From: Isoptericola croceus
GTDB taxonomy: Bacteria > Actinomycetota > Actinomycetes > Actinomycetales > Cellulomonadaceae
Direction: 5' to 3'
DNA length: 64,000 bases
Assembly (NCBI RefSeq): GCF_029382255.1
Contig: NZ_JARLLG010000011.1
Coordinates: 62,001-126,000 of the forward strand
This document shows positions 50,585 through 58,918 of this stretch, in pieces. The position numbers and the translations under genes were made by a program. The number at the start of each line of letters is the position of its first letter. The stretch's first letter is position 1. The notes below the pieces were generated by a model, which worked only from the letters and a program-made list of their open reading frames with translations, was not told the origin of the DNA and did no database searches.

Positions 50585-51582
50585 TGGCGGTCATGCGAGC
50601 CTGGACGACCGGCGACCGGGCCGGAACCATCATCCGGTCCGACGTCGCGGTCCCCGACCCGGCGCCGGACGAGGTCCTCGTGCGGGTGGAGGCGTCCGGG
50701 GTGTGCCGCACGGACCTGCACGTCGTCGACCAGGAGCTCGCCGTGCACCGCCCGCACGTGGTGCCGGGTCACCAGGTCGTCGGGACGGTCGAGGCCGCGG
50801 GAACCGACGTGCGCGAGCTGCACCGGGGCGACCGTGTCGGCGTCGCGTGGCTGCGCCGCACCTGCGGTGCGTGCCGCTGGTGCCGCGAGGGCCGCGAGAA
50901 CCTCTGCCCGGCCTCGCAGTACACCGGGTGGGACGCCGACGGCGGGTTCGCCCCCTTCACCACGGTGCCCGAGGCCTTCGCCTACCCGTTGACCGCCGAT
51001 CACGACCCCCTCACGACGGCGCCCCTGCTGTGCGCGGGCATCATCGGCTACCGCGCTCTGGATCGCGCCGGCCTCCCCGCGGGCGGACGCCTCGGCATCT
51101 ACGGCTTCGGATCGAGCGCACACCTGGTCGCCCAGGTGGCCACGGCGCGCGGAGCCGAGCTGTTCGTCATGACCCGTGGCGAGCAGAACCGCGACCTCGC
51201 CCGTCGCAGCGGGGCTGCCTTCGTCGGCGGTGCCATGGACGTGCCGCCGGTGAAGGTCGACGCCGCGATCGTCTTCGCCCCGGCAGGCGAGCTGGTCCCC
51301 TGCGCCTTGCGGGCCACCGAGCGGGGAGGCACCGTCGTGCTGGCCGGCATCCACATGAGCGACATCCCGGCCATGGACTATGCGCAGGATCTGTTCAACG
51401 AGCGCGACCTGCGCACCGTCACCGCCAACACGCGGGCCGACGGCGCCGCGCTGCTGCGGCTGGCGACGACGCTGCGCTTGACTCCGGCCGTGACGCGGTA
51501 TCCCTTCGCCGACGCGGACCGAGCGCTCGACGCCCTGCGCGCAGGGCGGGCCGCCGGGTCGCTCGTCCTCGAGATGGACTGA
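50584..51582 (+). CDS. Zinc-dependent alcohol dehydrogenase
   Basis: A 332-aa medium-chain dehydrogenase. Catalytic zinc site SGVCRTDLHVVDQEL with VPGHQVVGTVEA; structural zinc cysteines CGACRWCREGRENLC; NAD-binding GIYGFGSSAHLV. Like the class annotated as AdhP or zinc-binding alcohol dehydrogenases. Oxidises alcohols with NAD(P). Start ATG 50584, coupled to the 26-residue frame upstream. Confidence 0.92.
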   Translation: MAVMRAWTTGDRAGTIIRSDVAVPDPAPDEVLVRVEASGVCRTDLHVVDQELAVHRPHVVPGHQVVGTVEAAGTDVRELHRGDRVGVAWLRRTCGACRWCREGRENLCPASQYTGWDADGGFAPFTTVPEAFAYPLTADHDPLTTAPLLCAGIIGYRALDRAGLPAGGRLGIYGFGSSAHLVAQVATARGAELFVMTRGEQNRDLARRSGAAFVGGAMDVPPVKVDAAIVFAPAGELVPCALRATERGGTVVLAGIHMSDIPAMDYAQDLFNERDLRTVTANTRADGAALLRLATTLRLTPAVTRYPFADADRALDALRAGRAAGSLVLEMD

Positions 51583-51591
51583 CGCCACAGG

Positions 51592-52116
51592 TCAGGCCCT
51601 CAGCAGCAGCTCCTGGGCCTTGTGCGCCAACCGTTCGCCCCACTCGCGCGCGCGGTCACGCTCGCGGGGCAGGAGCGGGCCCTCGACGTCGGCGACGTAG
51701 AACGACACTCCGCGGTCGACGACACGATGCCCGTCGTGCCGCAGTGCCCGTGCCGCGGCGTGCGCCGCGGACCCGGGCAGATGGCGGACCTTCTCCACGC
51801 GGGTGTCGAAGGTCGCGTACAGGTGGTCGTCCCGGTCCGGCGAGAGCCGATCGATCCACTCACGGATCCCGAGGGACTCCACCGGCTCGTCGCCGAGCCG
51901 TACCTGCGCATCGCGCCGGGTCTGTGGTCGGCTCATGCCGAAAGCGTGGGTCGGGCCGCCGATGACGACCAGGTCCTCGCCGTCCGCCTCGTCAACCCCG
52001 AGACTGCTGACGGACCGGACGCGCACGGGCATGTGCGCGGCGATCCCGTCACCGACGGCCCGAGCCACCAAGGCGGTGTTCCCAAAGCTGGACTCGTAGA
52101 CCACGAGTGCAGACAT
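51592..52116 (-). CDS. Flavodoxin-like protein
   Basis: A 174-aa flavodoxin domain: VVYESSFGNTALVARAVGDG is the FMN phosphate loop, and VVIGGPTHAFGMSRPQTR the second loop. Used for electron transfer or as a flavin reductase; partner unknown. Start ATG 52116 with GGAGA upstream. Converges on the dehydrogenase. Confidence 0.9.
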   Translation of the reverse strand: MSALVVYESSFGNTALVARAVGDGIAAHMPVRVRSVSSLGVDEADGEDLVVIGGPTHAFGMSRPQTRRDAQVRLGDEPVESLGIREWIDRLSPDRDDHLYATFDTRVEKVRHLPGSAAHAAARALRHDGHRVVDRGVSFYVADVEGPLLPRERDRAREWGERLAHKAQELLLRA

Positions 52117-52300
52117 GATGATCGTCTCCTTGTCCGACGTCTCGCTCTGCGTGCTTCGACGGCGCTCCCGTCCATCGCTGCTCGTCGGTTCCACCATCGG
52201 TGACGGCACCATGCCCGGATAGAGCCGATGGTCCCGAGCCGCCCGGCCGGAGGGCCTGATTCGGGACGCCTCGTCGCTGTGGTGGCCGTTGCCGGTCCGC

Positions 52301-52750
52301 CTACGGAAAGCGGAGTGCGCCGTGGCCGTCAGCACCGAGGATGTCGTCGGGGTTGGAGTACGGACAGGACTTCAGCGACAGGCACCCGCAGCCGATGCAG
52401 TTCGAGAACCGGTCTCGGAGTGCCACGAGGTGCTCGATCCGGTCATCGAGGTCGTCGCGCCATTCGCGAGAGATCCGCGCCCAGTCCTTCTTGGTCGGCA
52501 GACCCTCCTCCGGCAGCTTGCCGAGAGCCTCCTTGATGCGGTCGAGGCCGATCCCCACTCGTTGCGAGGCTCGGACGAACGCCAGCACCCTCAGTGTGTC
52601 GCGCCGGTACTCGCGCCGGTTGCCAGCGGTCCGGCGGCTGCGGATGAGGCCGAGCGACTCGTAGTAGTGCAACGTCGACACAGCGACGCCAGCGCGCTCG
52701 GCGACCTGGCCGGGCTTGAGCCAGATGGCATCCTCGTGGACCTGCGGCAT
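52301..52750 (-). CDS. soxR: Redox-sensing transcriptional regulator SoxR
   Basis: A 149-aa MerR-family protein. The HTH is QVAERAGVAVSTLHYYESLG; the iron-sulfur binding cysteines form C-x2-C-x-C-x5-C (Cys118, 121, 123, 129; CIGCGCLSLKSC), the [2Fe-2S] site of SoxR. It senses redox-cycling compounds, and in actinobacteria controls oxidoreductases and efflux pumps. Start at 52750. A palindrome between it and the divergent operon is the expected operator. Confidence 0.95.
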   Translation of the reverse strand: MPQVHEDAIWLKPGQVAERAGVAVSTLHYYESLGLIRSRRTAGNRREYRRDTLRVLAFVRASQRVGIGLDRIKEALGKLPEEGLPTKKDWARISREWRDDLDDRIEHLVALRDRFSNCIGCGCLSLKSCPYSNPDDILGADGHGALRFP

Positions 52751-52778
52751 CGGCTCGCGTTCCCCCGGTTCCGTCTTG

Positions 52779-52798
52779 ACGTCAAGTGGACTTGACGT
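52779..52798. promoter_or_regulatory. SoxR-type operator
   Basis: ACGTCAAGTGGACTTGACGT is a perfect 20-bp palindrome with 9-bp arms and a 2-bp centre, matching the CAAG-n4-CTTG core of SoxR boxes. It lies between soxR and the DsbA-like gene and overlaps TTGACG -35 candidates on the plus strand, so it should control both directions. Confidence 0.8.
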
Positions 52799-52847
52799 AG
52801 TCGACTCTACCTCGACGGTTCTTGACGAACGAGCGAGGAGTGCTGTG

Positions 52848-53486
52848 ATGATCGAGATCGACGTGTGGGCAGACGTCCGGTGCCCGTGGTGCTGGATCGG
52901 GCTGCGGCGCCTGGAGCGAGCGGTCGCATCGGTGGACCAGGAAGTGCGCGTGCGCCGACGCAGCTTCCTGCTCGAACCCGACGGACCTGCGCACCCCGGA
53001 AGGACGATGGCCGACGTCGCCGTGACCGAGTGGGGGCTACCGACGGAGCGCTGGGCGGCCAAGAGCCGGCTCTTCCGGTCCGAGGGTGCCGGTGAAGGAC
53101 TGCGCATCAACGTCGATCCCGCACTCACCTTCGACTCGGCGCCACTGCACCGCTTGTTGAAGCTGGCAGCCGAGGACGGCGGGATCAGCGCCACAGCCGC
53201 GTGGGATGCCGCATTCCGGGCCCACTTCGAGCGCAACGAGAACCTTGCCGACGTCGCGGTGCTGACTGCTCGCGGCGCGTCGTGGGGGCTTGACGCGTCG
53301 GCGGCAGCACGGGCCATCTCGGGCGAGAGCTATGCGGCCGAGGTGCTCATGGACGTGGGCACCGCACGGCGGTCGAGCATCATGTCGGTACCCACCGTGG
53401 TCGCGGCAGACGGCCGGCGCCTTTCCGGCAGCGCATCTGTCGAAGACCTCACCAGCTTCCTCTCCGCGGTCGGAACCGTCCGGTGA
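52848..53486 (+). CDS. DsbA/FrnE-family thiol oxidoreductase
   Basis: A 212-aa thioredoxin-fold protein: N-terminal DVWADVRCPWCWIGLRRLE with the CxxC (CPWC), then helical insertion, and the cis-Pro loop SIMSVPTVVAADG. Related to FrnE and other cytoplasmic DsbA-like isomerases. Start ATG 52848 behind GAGGAG. First gene of a three-gene operon controlled by SoxR, coupled to the next gene by GTGA overlap. Confidence 0.9.
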   Translation: MIEIDVWADVRCPWCWIGLRRLERAVASVDQEVRVRRRSFLLEPDGPAHPGRTMADVAVTEWGLPTERWAAKSRLFRSEGAGEGLRINVDPALTFDSAPLHRLLKLAAEDGGISATAAWDAAFRAHFERNENLADVAVLTARGASWGLDASAAARAISGESYAAEVLMDVGTARRSSIMSVPTVVAADGRRLSGSASVEDLTSFLSAVGTVR

Positions 53487-54412
53487 GCGCGACGATGCGC
53501 GCTGCCGCCATCGCCGAGTTCGGGCCGCCCGAGGTCCTGCGTGAGCAGGAGCTACCGCGCCCGATCGCCGCGGCCGACGAGGTGATGGTCCGCGTGGTCA
53601 CCGCCGGGGTACAGCTCACCGACGCCGCCGTCCGCGCGGGATGGACGCCTCCGGGGTCGACGATCCGCTTCCCACAGGTCCTCGGTAACGAGTTCGCCGG
53701 CGTCGTCGTGGAGGTCGGTGCCGACGTCCGGCAGTTCTCTTTCGGCGACGAGGTGGCCGGGTTCAACGTGCTCAGCTGCTACGCGGAGTACGTCGCGGTG
53801 CCGCAGACCCAGGTCGTCAGCAAGCCGACCGCCGTCCCCTGGGAGGCGGCGGGCGCTCTGTCGGCTTCTGGCCAGACCGCCCATACGGCCATGGAGGACC
53901 TCGCCGTGACAGCTGGCGACGTCGTCCTCGTCCATGGGGCGGCGGGCGGGGTAGGAACGATGTTCACGCAGCTCGCCGTCCAGGCCGGGGCCACCGTCAT
54001 CGGCACCGCCAGCGAAGGCAACCACGACTACCTGAGGTCGTTGGGGGCAGTCCCCGTGCCCTACGGGGCGGGCCAGGGCGACAGGATCCGGGCTGCCACC
54101 CCCCGGGTCGATGTCGCCCTCGACACTGCCGGGCACGGAAACCTCCGTACCGCCGTCGACCTGGTCGACGACCGGGACCGGGTCGCGACCATCGTCGACA
54201 TGGCGCTCGCGGAAGCGCTGGGCTGCCGTGTCGTCCGGAGTCGGCGCTCGACCGGGCGCCTGACCGATCTGTTGGACCGCGTCGACGACGGGACGCTCAG
54301 AGTTCACATCCGCGGGACCTACCCCCTCGAGGAGGCGGCCGCGGCCCACCGGGACGTGGAGACGGGGCACGGGCGCGGCAAGAACGTGCTCACGATCGGC
54401 GTCGCACCATGA
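53483..54412 (+). CDS. NADPH:quinone oxidoreductase-like protein
   Basis: A 309-aa zinc-free medium-chain reductase of the quinone oxidoreductase group. Features: MRAAAIAEFGPPEVLREQEL, GNEFAGVVVEVGADV, and the NADPH loop VLVHGAAGGVGTMFTQLA. Reduces quinones or enones, consistent with a SoxR-regulated detoxification operon. GTG start overlaps the previous stop. Confidence 0.9.
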   Translation: MSATMRAAAIAEFGPPEVLREQELPRPIAAADEVMVRVVTAGVQLTDAAVRAGWTPPGSTIRFPQVLGNEFAGVVVEVGADVRQFSFGDEVAGFNVLSCYAEYVAVPQTQVVSKPTAVPWEAAGALSASGQTAHTAMEDLAVTAGDVVLVHGAAGGVGTMFTQLAVQAGATVIGTASEGNHDYLRSLGAVPVPYGAGQGDRIRAATPRVDVALDTAGHGNLRTAVDLVDDRDRVATIVDMALAEALGCRVVRSRRSTGRLTDLLDRVDDGTLRVHIRGTYPLEEAAAAHRDVETGHGRGKNVLTIGVAP

Positions 54413-55806
54413 CCGCGGCGAACTCGTCCGAGCAGGACCGCCTCTGGACCGCGACGAGCTGGCCGTTCATCGTGAGCGTCCTGGCGCTCATGACGTCCAT
54501 CGCCTTCGAGTCGTTCGCCATCACGACCGTCCTTCCGGTCACGATGGCCGATCTGGGTGGCATGAGGTGGTACTCCTTCGCCTACTCCGCCACGATCACC
54601 GCAGCACTCGTCGGCATGATCGTCGGAGGCAGGTGGTCCGACCAGGTCGGCCCCCGACGGCCTCTGCTCGTCGGCGGGTCGCTCTTCCTGGTCGGCATCC
54701 TCCTGTGCGTCGTGGCACCTGACGCGAGGACCTTCGTTCTCGGGCGGCTCCTGCAGGGGCTCGGCGGCGGGGTCGACTCCGTGGTGCTGTACGTGTTGAT
54801 CGCACGGCACATCCCGCAAGGCCCGCGGCCCCGCATGTTCGGCCTGCTCACCGCCGCCTGGCTCGTCCCGTCGATGGCGGGCCCGCTGCTCGCCGGGACG
54901 TTGGCCGACGTGACGAGCTGGCGCACCGTCTTCGGCCTCGTGCTGCTCGGCGCGACCGTGTCGCTCTGGTGCCTGCTCCGGACGACCCGCGGCCACCCGG
55001 AGCTCCCGGCCCGGGAGAACCACCGACCAGCCCTCGGCCGCCCGGCCCTGCTCGCGCTCCTCGCTGCGCTGTGCCTCGTCGTGCTCCACCTGGGTGGCCA
55101 GCTCGGAGCGCCGCTCTCCGTCCTCGTCGTCACCGGCGCTTTGGTCGCACTCGTCGTCACGGCGCGCGGGGTCCTTCCCGCAGGCACCCTGACCCTGCGC
55201 GGTGCACCGCAGCGCCTGGTCGCGCTCCGGGCCCTCGCAGGATCGACCGTCGCCGCGACGGACCTCTATCTCACGCTCTACCTGCAGGCCGAACGCGGCT
55301 TCTCCCCCACGGCCGCTGGTCTCGTCATCGCGATCGGTGCCGTCGGCTGGGCCGTCGGGGCATGGCTGCAGGGGCGATTCGCCAGCACGCAGGCCATCCA
55401 CCACCGGATCGTCGTCAGCGCCGTACCGCTCATCACCGCCGGGCCTGGATGCGCACTGCTCTACGTCACGGGCGCGATACCGATCGGGGTCATGATCGGC
55501 GGGTGCATCGCGATGGGCATCGGCATGGGACTCGCGTACCCGAGGCTCTCCAGCGCCACTCTTGCCCTGGCCGACGCTGACCAGCACGGCGCCTACAGCT
55601 CGGCGTTGCAGGCCGGCGAGAGCATGGGCATCGGCGCGACGACAGCGCTGACCGCAGTGATCCTGACCTCGGGTCTCGCGACGGACCAGTCCTTCCTCGT
55701 CGTCTACGCGCTCCTCGCCGGCGTCGGATGCGCCGCCGTCGTCATTGCCGTGCGTGCGCACCGAAGCCTGCGACCAGTCCTCGTCACGGCGACGTCGCAT
55801 GGGTGA
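54409..55806 (+). CDS. MFS multidrug-type transporter
   Basis: A 465-aa major facilitator of the 14-helix type. It shows AFESFAITTVLPVTMADLGG in helix 1, the RWSDQVGPRRPLLVG loop (motif A), and RLLQGLGGGVDSVVLYVLIA. Likely effluxes redox-active or aromatic compounds induced through SoxR. ATG overlaps the reductase stop. Confidence 0.88.
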   Translation: MTAANSSEQDRLWTATSWPFIVSVLALMTSIAFESFAITTVLPVTMADLGGMRWYSFAYSATITAALVGMIVGGRWSDQVGPRRPLLVGGSLFLVGILLCVVAPDARTFVLGRLLQGLGGGVDSVVLYVLIARHIPQGPRPRMFGLLTAAWLVPSMAGPLLAGTLADVTSWRTVFGLVLLGATVSLWCLLRTTRGHPELPARENHRPALGRPALLALLAALCLVVLHLGGQLGAPLSVLVVTGALVALVVTARGVLPAGTLTLRGAPQRLVALRALAGSTVAATDLYLTLYLQAERGFSPTAAGLVIAIGAVGWAVGAWLQGRFASTQAIHHRIVVSAVPLITAGPGCALLYVTGAIPIGVMIGGCIAMGIGMGLAYPRLSSATLALADADQHGAYSSALQAGESMGIGATTALTAVILTSGLATDQSFLVVYALLAGVGCAAVVIAVRAHRSLRPVLVTATSHG

Positions 55807-55825
55807 CGCGCCCCGAGGAGAACGC

Positions 55826-55871
55826 GCCGCCTCTGCTGCTCGCGCCGGTCGGCGCGAGCGGCAGAGGCGGC
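55826..55871. terminator. Strong bidirectional hairpin after the SoxR operon
   Basis: Long inverted arms (GCCGCCTCTGC and GCAGAGGCGGC outside, GCTCGCGCC and GGCGCGAGC inside) form a ~20-bp stem with one interior mismatch and a 4-nt loop between convergent genes. No T tract. Confidence 0.65.
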
Positions 55872-55878
55872 GGACCGG

Positions 55879-56274
55879 TCACGCGACGGCGGTCCCCTCG
55901 AGCTCGATCATCTGGCCCGGTATCGCCAGCCGCGTCACCCCGAGCATCGTGGTGGTCGGCGCCACCCGGGCAGCGCCCAGCCGGGCCGCCAGGACTCCGT
56001 AGTGCTGGAAGAGCAGGTCGACGTCGGTGGTGTAGACGTTGAGCCGGACGAGGTGCGCGAGGTACATGCCCGCCTCGTCGAGCACGGCCTCCAGGTTGTC
56101 GAGGCTCAGCGCCAGCTGTGCGGCCATGTCGCCGTCGTGCAGGGGCTTGCCCTCACCGCTCATCGCGGTCTGCCCGGAGCAGTAGAGCGTGCGGGTCTGC
56201 CCGGAGACGATCTCTCCCTGGTTGAACCCCATCGCCACGGACCACTTCACTGGGTTGACTGCCGTTCGCTCCAT
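55879..56274 (-). CDS. RidA-family protein lacking the deaminase Arg
   Basis: A 131-aa Rid/YjgF-like protein: YCSGQTAMSGEGKPLHDG, NLEAVLDEAGM, VRLNVYTTDVDLL, VTRLAIPGQMIELEG. The Arg of canonical RidA (in P-A-R-S-x-V) is replaced in APTTTMLGV, so it is not a classical 2-aminoacrylate deaminase. Starts at 56274 and is divergent from the WYL regulator. Confidence 0.85.
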   Translation of the reverse strand: MERTAVNPVKWSVAMGFNQGEIVSGQTRTLYCSGQTAMSGEGKPLHDGDMAAQLALSLDNLEAVLDEAGMYLAHLVRLNVYTTDVDLLFQHYGVLAARLGAARVAPTTTMLGVTRLAIPGQMIELEGTAVA

Positions 56275-56374
56275 CGCCACATCAGCTCCGTTCGAGTCAT
56301 TCGATCGCCGCCGGTCCTGGCGGCGCACGACCAGGTTCTCGATGAATCACGACACCTCCCGTCATGTATTCCTC

Positions 56375-56380
56375 TAGAGT
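56375..56380 (+). promoter_or_regulatory. -10 box for the WYL regulator
   Basis: TAGAGT lies 6 nt before ATG 56387; leaderless arrangement. Confidence 0.4.
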
Positions 56381-56386
56381 TTTCCC

Positions 56387-57361
56387 ATGCGCGCAGACCG
56401 GTTGGTCTCCCTCGTGCTGTTGCTGCGACAGCGCGGTCGACTGACCGCGGAGACGCTCGCCCACGAGCTCGAGGTATCCACCCGCACCGTGCTGCGCGAC
56501 ATCGAGGCGTTGTCCGCGGCCGGCGTGCCGGTCTACGCCGAACGCGGCAGGCACGGCGGCTTCGCGCTGTTGCCCGGATTCCGCACCGAGCTCACCGGGC
56601 TCAACCACGACGAGGCGCTCGCTCTGCTGACCGCCGGATCGGGGCGCGGCGAGCAGGTCTTCGGCCTTGGCTCAGCACTGGCCTCTGCCATGCGGAAGGT
56701 GGTGGACGCGTTACCGGAGAGCCACCGGACGACGGCGAACGACGCGACCCAGCGGTTCCTCGTCGACCCGGAGACGGACCTGCTCTCCCGCCGGCTGGTC
56801 ACCGAGGAGGTACCCGACGCCACGATGATCGCCGTCAGGCGCGCGGTGCTCGCCGGACACAAGCTGCGAATCCACTACGCGGCCGTGGACCAGGCCCCCC
56901 GGTGGCGCACGGTGGACCCGGTCGGCCTGGTCACCGTCCGCGACAAGGCCTACCTGCTGGCGTTGAGATCTGGTGCGGACCGCACCTACCGCCTGTCGCG
57001 AGTGATGGCCGCCGAAGAGCTCGACGAACCGGCACAACGACCGGCCCAGGTCGACCTGGACCGGGTCTGGCAGGAACGCTCCGCGCAGTTCCTCGCGGGA
57101 GGCGACCACGTCACCGCGCTGATCGCGGTGGACCCAGCACGACACGAGGACCTGCTGGACACCGCGCTGGCCGTGCGGGCGGAGGGCCCGGACGCCGACG
57201 GCCTGCTCCGCCTGGAGGTGACGTTCCAGGACGCTCGACACGCCGAGTGGGCTTTGTGGCAGCTCGGGACGGACGCGGAAGTCCTGGCGCCGCAGTCATT
57301 GCGCGCAGCTCTCCGCGACCGTGCCGTCGCGATGGCTGACACCTACCTGGCCCCGCCCTGA
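56387..57361 (+). CDS. YafY-type HTH regulator with WYL domain
   Basis: A 324-aa protein: N-terminal HTH (RLTAETLAHELEVSTRTVLRDIEAL), then the WYL domain (RIHYAAVDQ, RWRTVDPVGLVTVRDKAYLLAL, RTYRLSRV). WYL regulators sense ligands through the second domain and control neighbouring genes; the divergent Rid gene is the obvious candidate target. Start 56387. Confidence 0.92.
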   Translation: MRADRLVSLVLLLRQRGRLTAETLAHELEVSTRTVLRDIEALSAAGVPVYAERGRHGGFALLPGFRTELTGLNHDEALALLTAGSGRGEQVFGLGSALASAMRKVVDALPESHRTTANDATQRFLVDPETDLLSRRLVTEEVPDATMIAVRRAVLAGHKLRIHYAAVDQAPRWRTVDPVGLVTVRDKAYLLALRSGADRTYRLSRVMAAEELDEPAQRPAQVDLDRVWQERSAQFLAGGDHVTALIAVDPARHEDLLDTALAVRAEGPDADGLLRLEVTFQDARHAEWALWQLGTDAEVLAPQSLRAALRDRAVAMADTYLAPP

Positions 57362-57468
57362 CGCCGGCCTCATCCTGTCCGGACCCGGTCAGGAATCGAG
57401 AAGCCCTGGCCGGCTCGGCAGGCATAGCGTGAGCAGCACTTCGCGCCGAGACCAGGAGGACGACCGAC

Positions 57469-57924
57469 ATGAGCACCAGAACGCAGAACAGCGACGCACG
57501 AGGCTTCTCCGAGCAGGAGCGCGCCGCGATGAAGGAGCGCGCTACGGAGCTGAAGAAGGAGGCAGACGGCGGCCGCGGCAACAAGAAGGCCGCCGACGAG
57601 CTCGACGTGCTGGCCAAGATCGCCGACATGGACGCCACCGACCGCGCTGTCGCCGAACGCATCCATGCCATCGTCACGACCACGGCTCCCGACCTGTCAC
57701 CCAAGCTCTGGTACGGGCAGCCCGCCTACGCCAGGAAGGGAAAGGTCGTGTGCTTCTTCCGCAGCGGCCACGTCGACAAGGAGCGCTACTCCACGTTCGG
57801 GTTCACGCCCGAGGCGAACCTCGACGACGACGGCGGCCTGTGGGCAACGTCATTCGCCGTCACCGAGCTGAATGACCAGGCCGAGAAGGCGATCGCCACA
57901 CGTGTCGCGCGAGCCGTGAGCTGA
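57469..57924 (+). CDS. DUF1801/iron chaperone-like protein
   Basis: A 151-aa protein starting MSTRTQNSDARGFSEQE behind AGGAGG. The C-terminal two thirds shows the DUF1801 fold: IHAIVTTTAPDLSPKLWYGQPAYARKG, VVCFFRSG, and YSTFGFTPEA. The N-terminus is a highly charged helix. Function unknown. Confidence 0.85.
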   Translation: MSTRTQNSDARGFSEQERAAMKERATELKKEADGGRGNKKAADELDVLAKIADMDATDRAVAERIHAIVTTTAPDLSPKLWYGQPAYARKGKVVCFFRSGHVDKERYSTFGFTPEANLDDDGGLWATSFAVTELNDQAEKAIATRVARAVS

Positions 57925-57946
57925 CGCCAGCAGGTCGGCGATCTCC

Positions 57947-58918
57947 TCACAGCAGGCTCGGGATCTTCTGCTCCTCAGCAAGGTTGGCGCGACGGAAGTA
58001 CAGGGTGACGAAGGTCGCCACGATCACGATGAACAGCGAGTACAACGCGGGCACGAGCAGCAGCAACCCCAGCTGGGGGCTGGCCGGAAAGCTGAGCAGG
58101 ATGATGGCGATGGCGAGCGGACCGTTCTGGATGCCGGTCTCGAGCCCCACGGTTCGCGCGTCCTTCGGGTGCATCTTGATCGCGCGCGCGATCCCGTAGG
58201 CCACCGCGATACCGAAGAGACCGAGACAGATGGCCACCGTGAAGACCTGCCACGAGGTCCCCGTCAGCAGCACCCAGTTGCGGGGTACCCAGGTCACGAC
58301 CAGGAAGACGATGAAGAACAGCCCGAAGAAGCCGCCCAGCAGCTCCATCACGGCGCCGATGTTGGGGTGGTAGCGACGGATCACCATGGCCAGGCCCACA
58401 GGCACCAGCATGACCACGAGCGTGATGACGATGTTGGCGACCGGGATCTGCAGGTCCAGCCCTGCCGGCATGAACCGTGTGCCGTACAGGTGCAGCATCA
58501 ACGGCGTCATGAGCAGGGCCCACAACGTCGAGTTGGTCGTCATCATGACGCTCAGACCGAGGTTGCCCTTGGAGAAGTAGGTGAAGATGTTGGACGTGGT
58601 GCCGGCGGGCACAGCGCCCATCAGCAGAGCGCCCAGCGCCAGTGGGGCGGCCACCTCGTTCGGCAGCTGCAGGATCAGTCCGAGCACCAGGCCGAACGCC
58701 AGCAGCGGCATGATCCCGAACTGGGTGAGCCAGGCGATGATCAGGCCCCAGGGGCGGCGGAGCGCGGAGGTGAAGTCGCGCGGCGTCAGGCCTGCGCCGA
58801 GTCCGAACATGATCACGAAGACCAGGACGATCAGGATGACCTGCTCGAACTGAGTGACGACCTCGTGGTCAGCAGGGGGCACCACCTGGGTGGCGAGCGT
58901 GTGCAGTGACGTGGTCAT
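57947..58918 (-). CDS. Bile acid:sodium symporter family protein
   Basis: A 323-aa BASS-type carrier with about ten helices: MFGLGAGLTPRDFTSALRRP, ALLMGAVPAGTTSNIFTYFSKGN (conserved loop), and VGLETGIQNGPLAIAI. Sodium-coupled uptake of an organic acid, likely not bile acids. ATG overlaps the fadD stop as ATGA, so both come from one transcript. Confidence 0.88.
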   Translation of the reverse strand: MTTSLHTLATQVVPPADHEVVTQFEQVILIVLVFVIMFGLGAGLTPRDFTSALRRPWGLIIAWLTQFGIMPLLAFGLVLGLILQLPNEVAAPLALGALLMGAVPAGTTSNIFTYFSKGNLGLSVMMTTNSTLWALLMTPLMLHLYGTRFMPAGLDLQIPVANIVITLVVMLVPVGLAMVIRRYHPNIGAVMELLGGFFGLFFIVFLVVTWVPRNWVLLTGTSWQVFTVAICLGLFGIAVAYGIARAIKMHPKDARTVGLETGIQNGPLAIAIILLSFPASPQLGLLLLVPALYSLFIVIVATFVTLYFRRANLAEEQKIPSLL

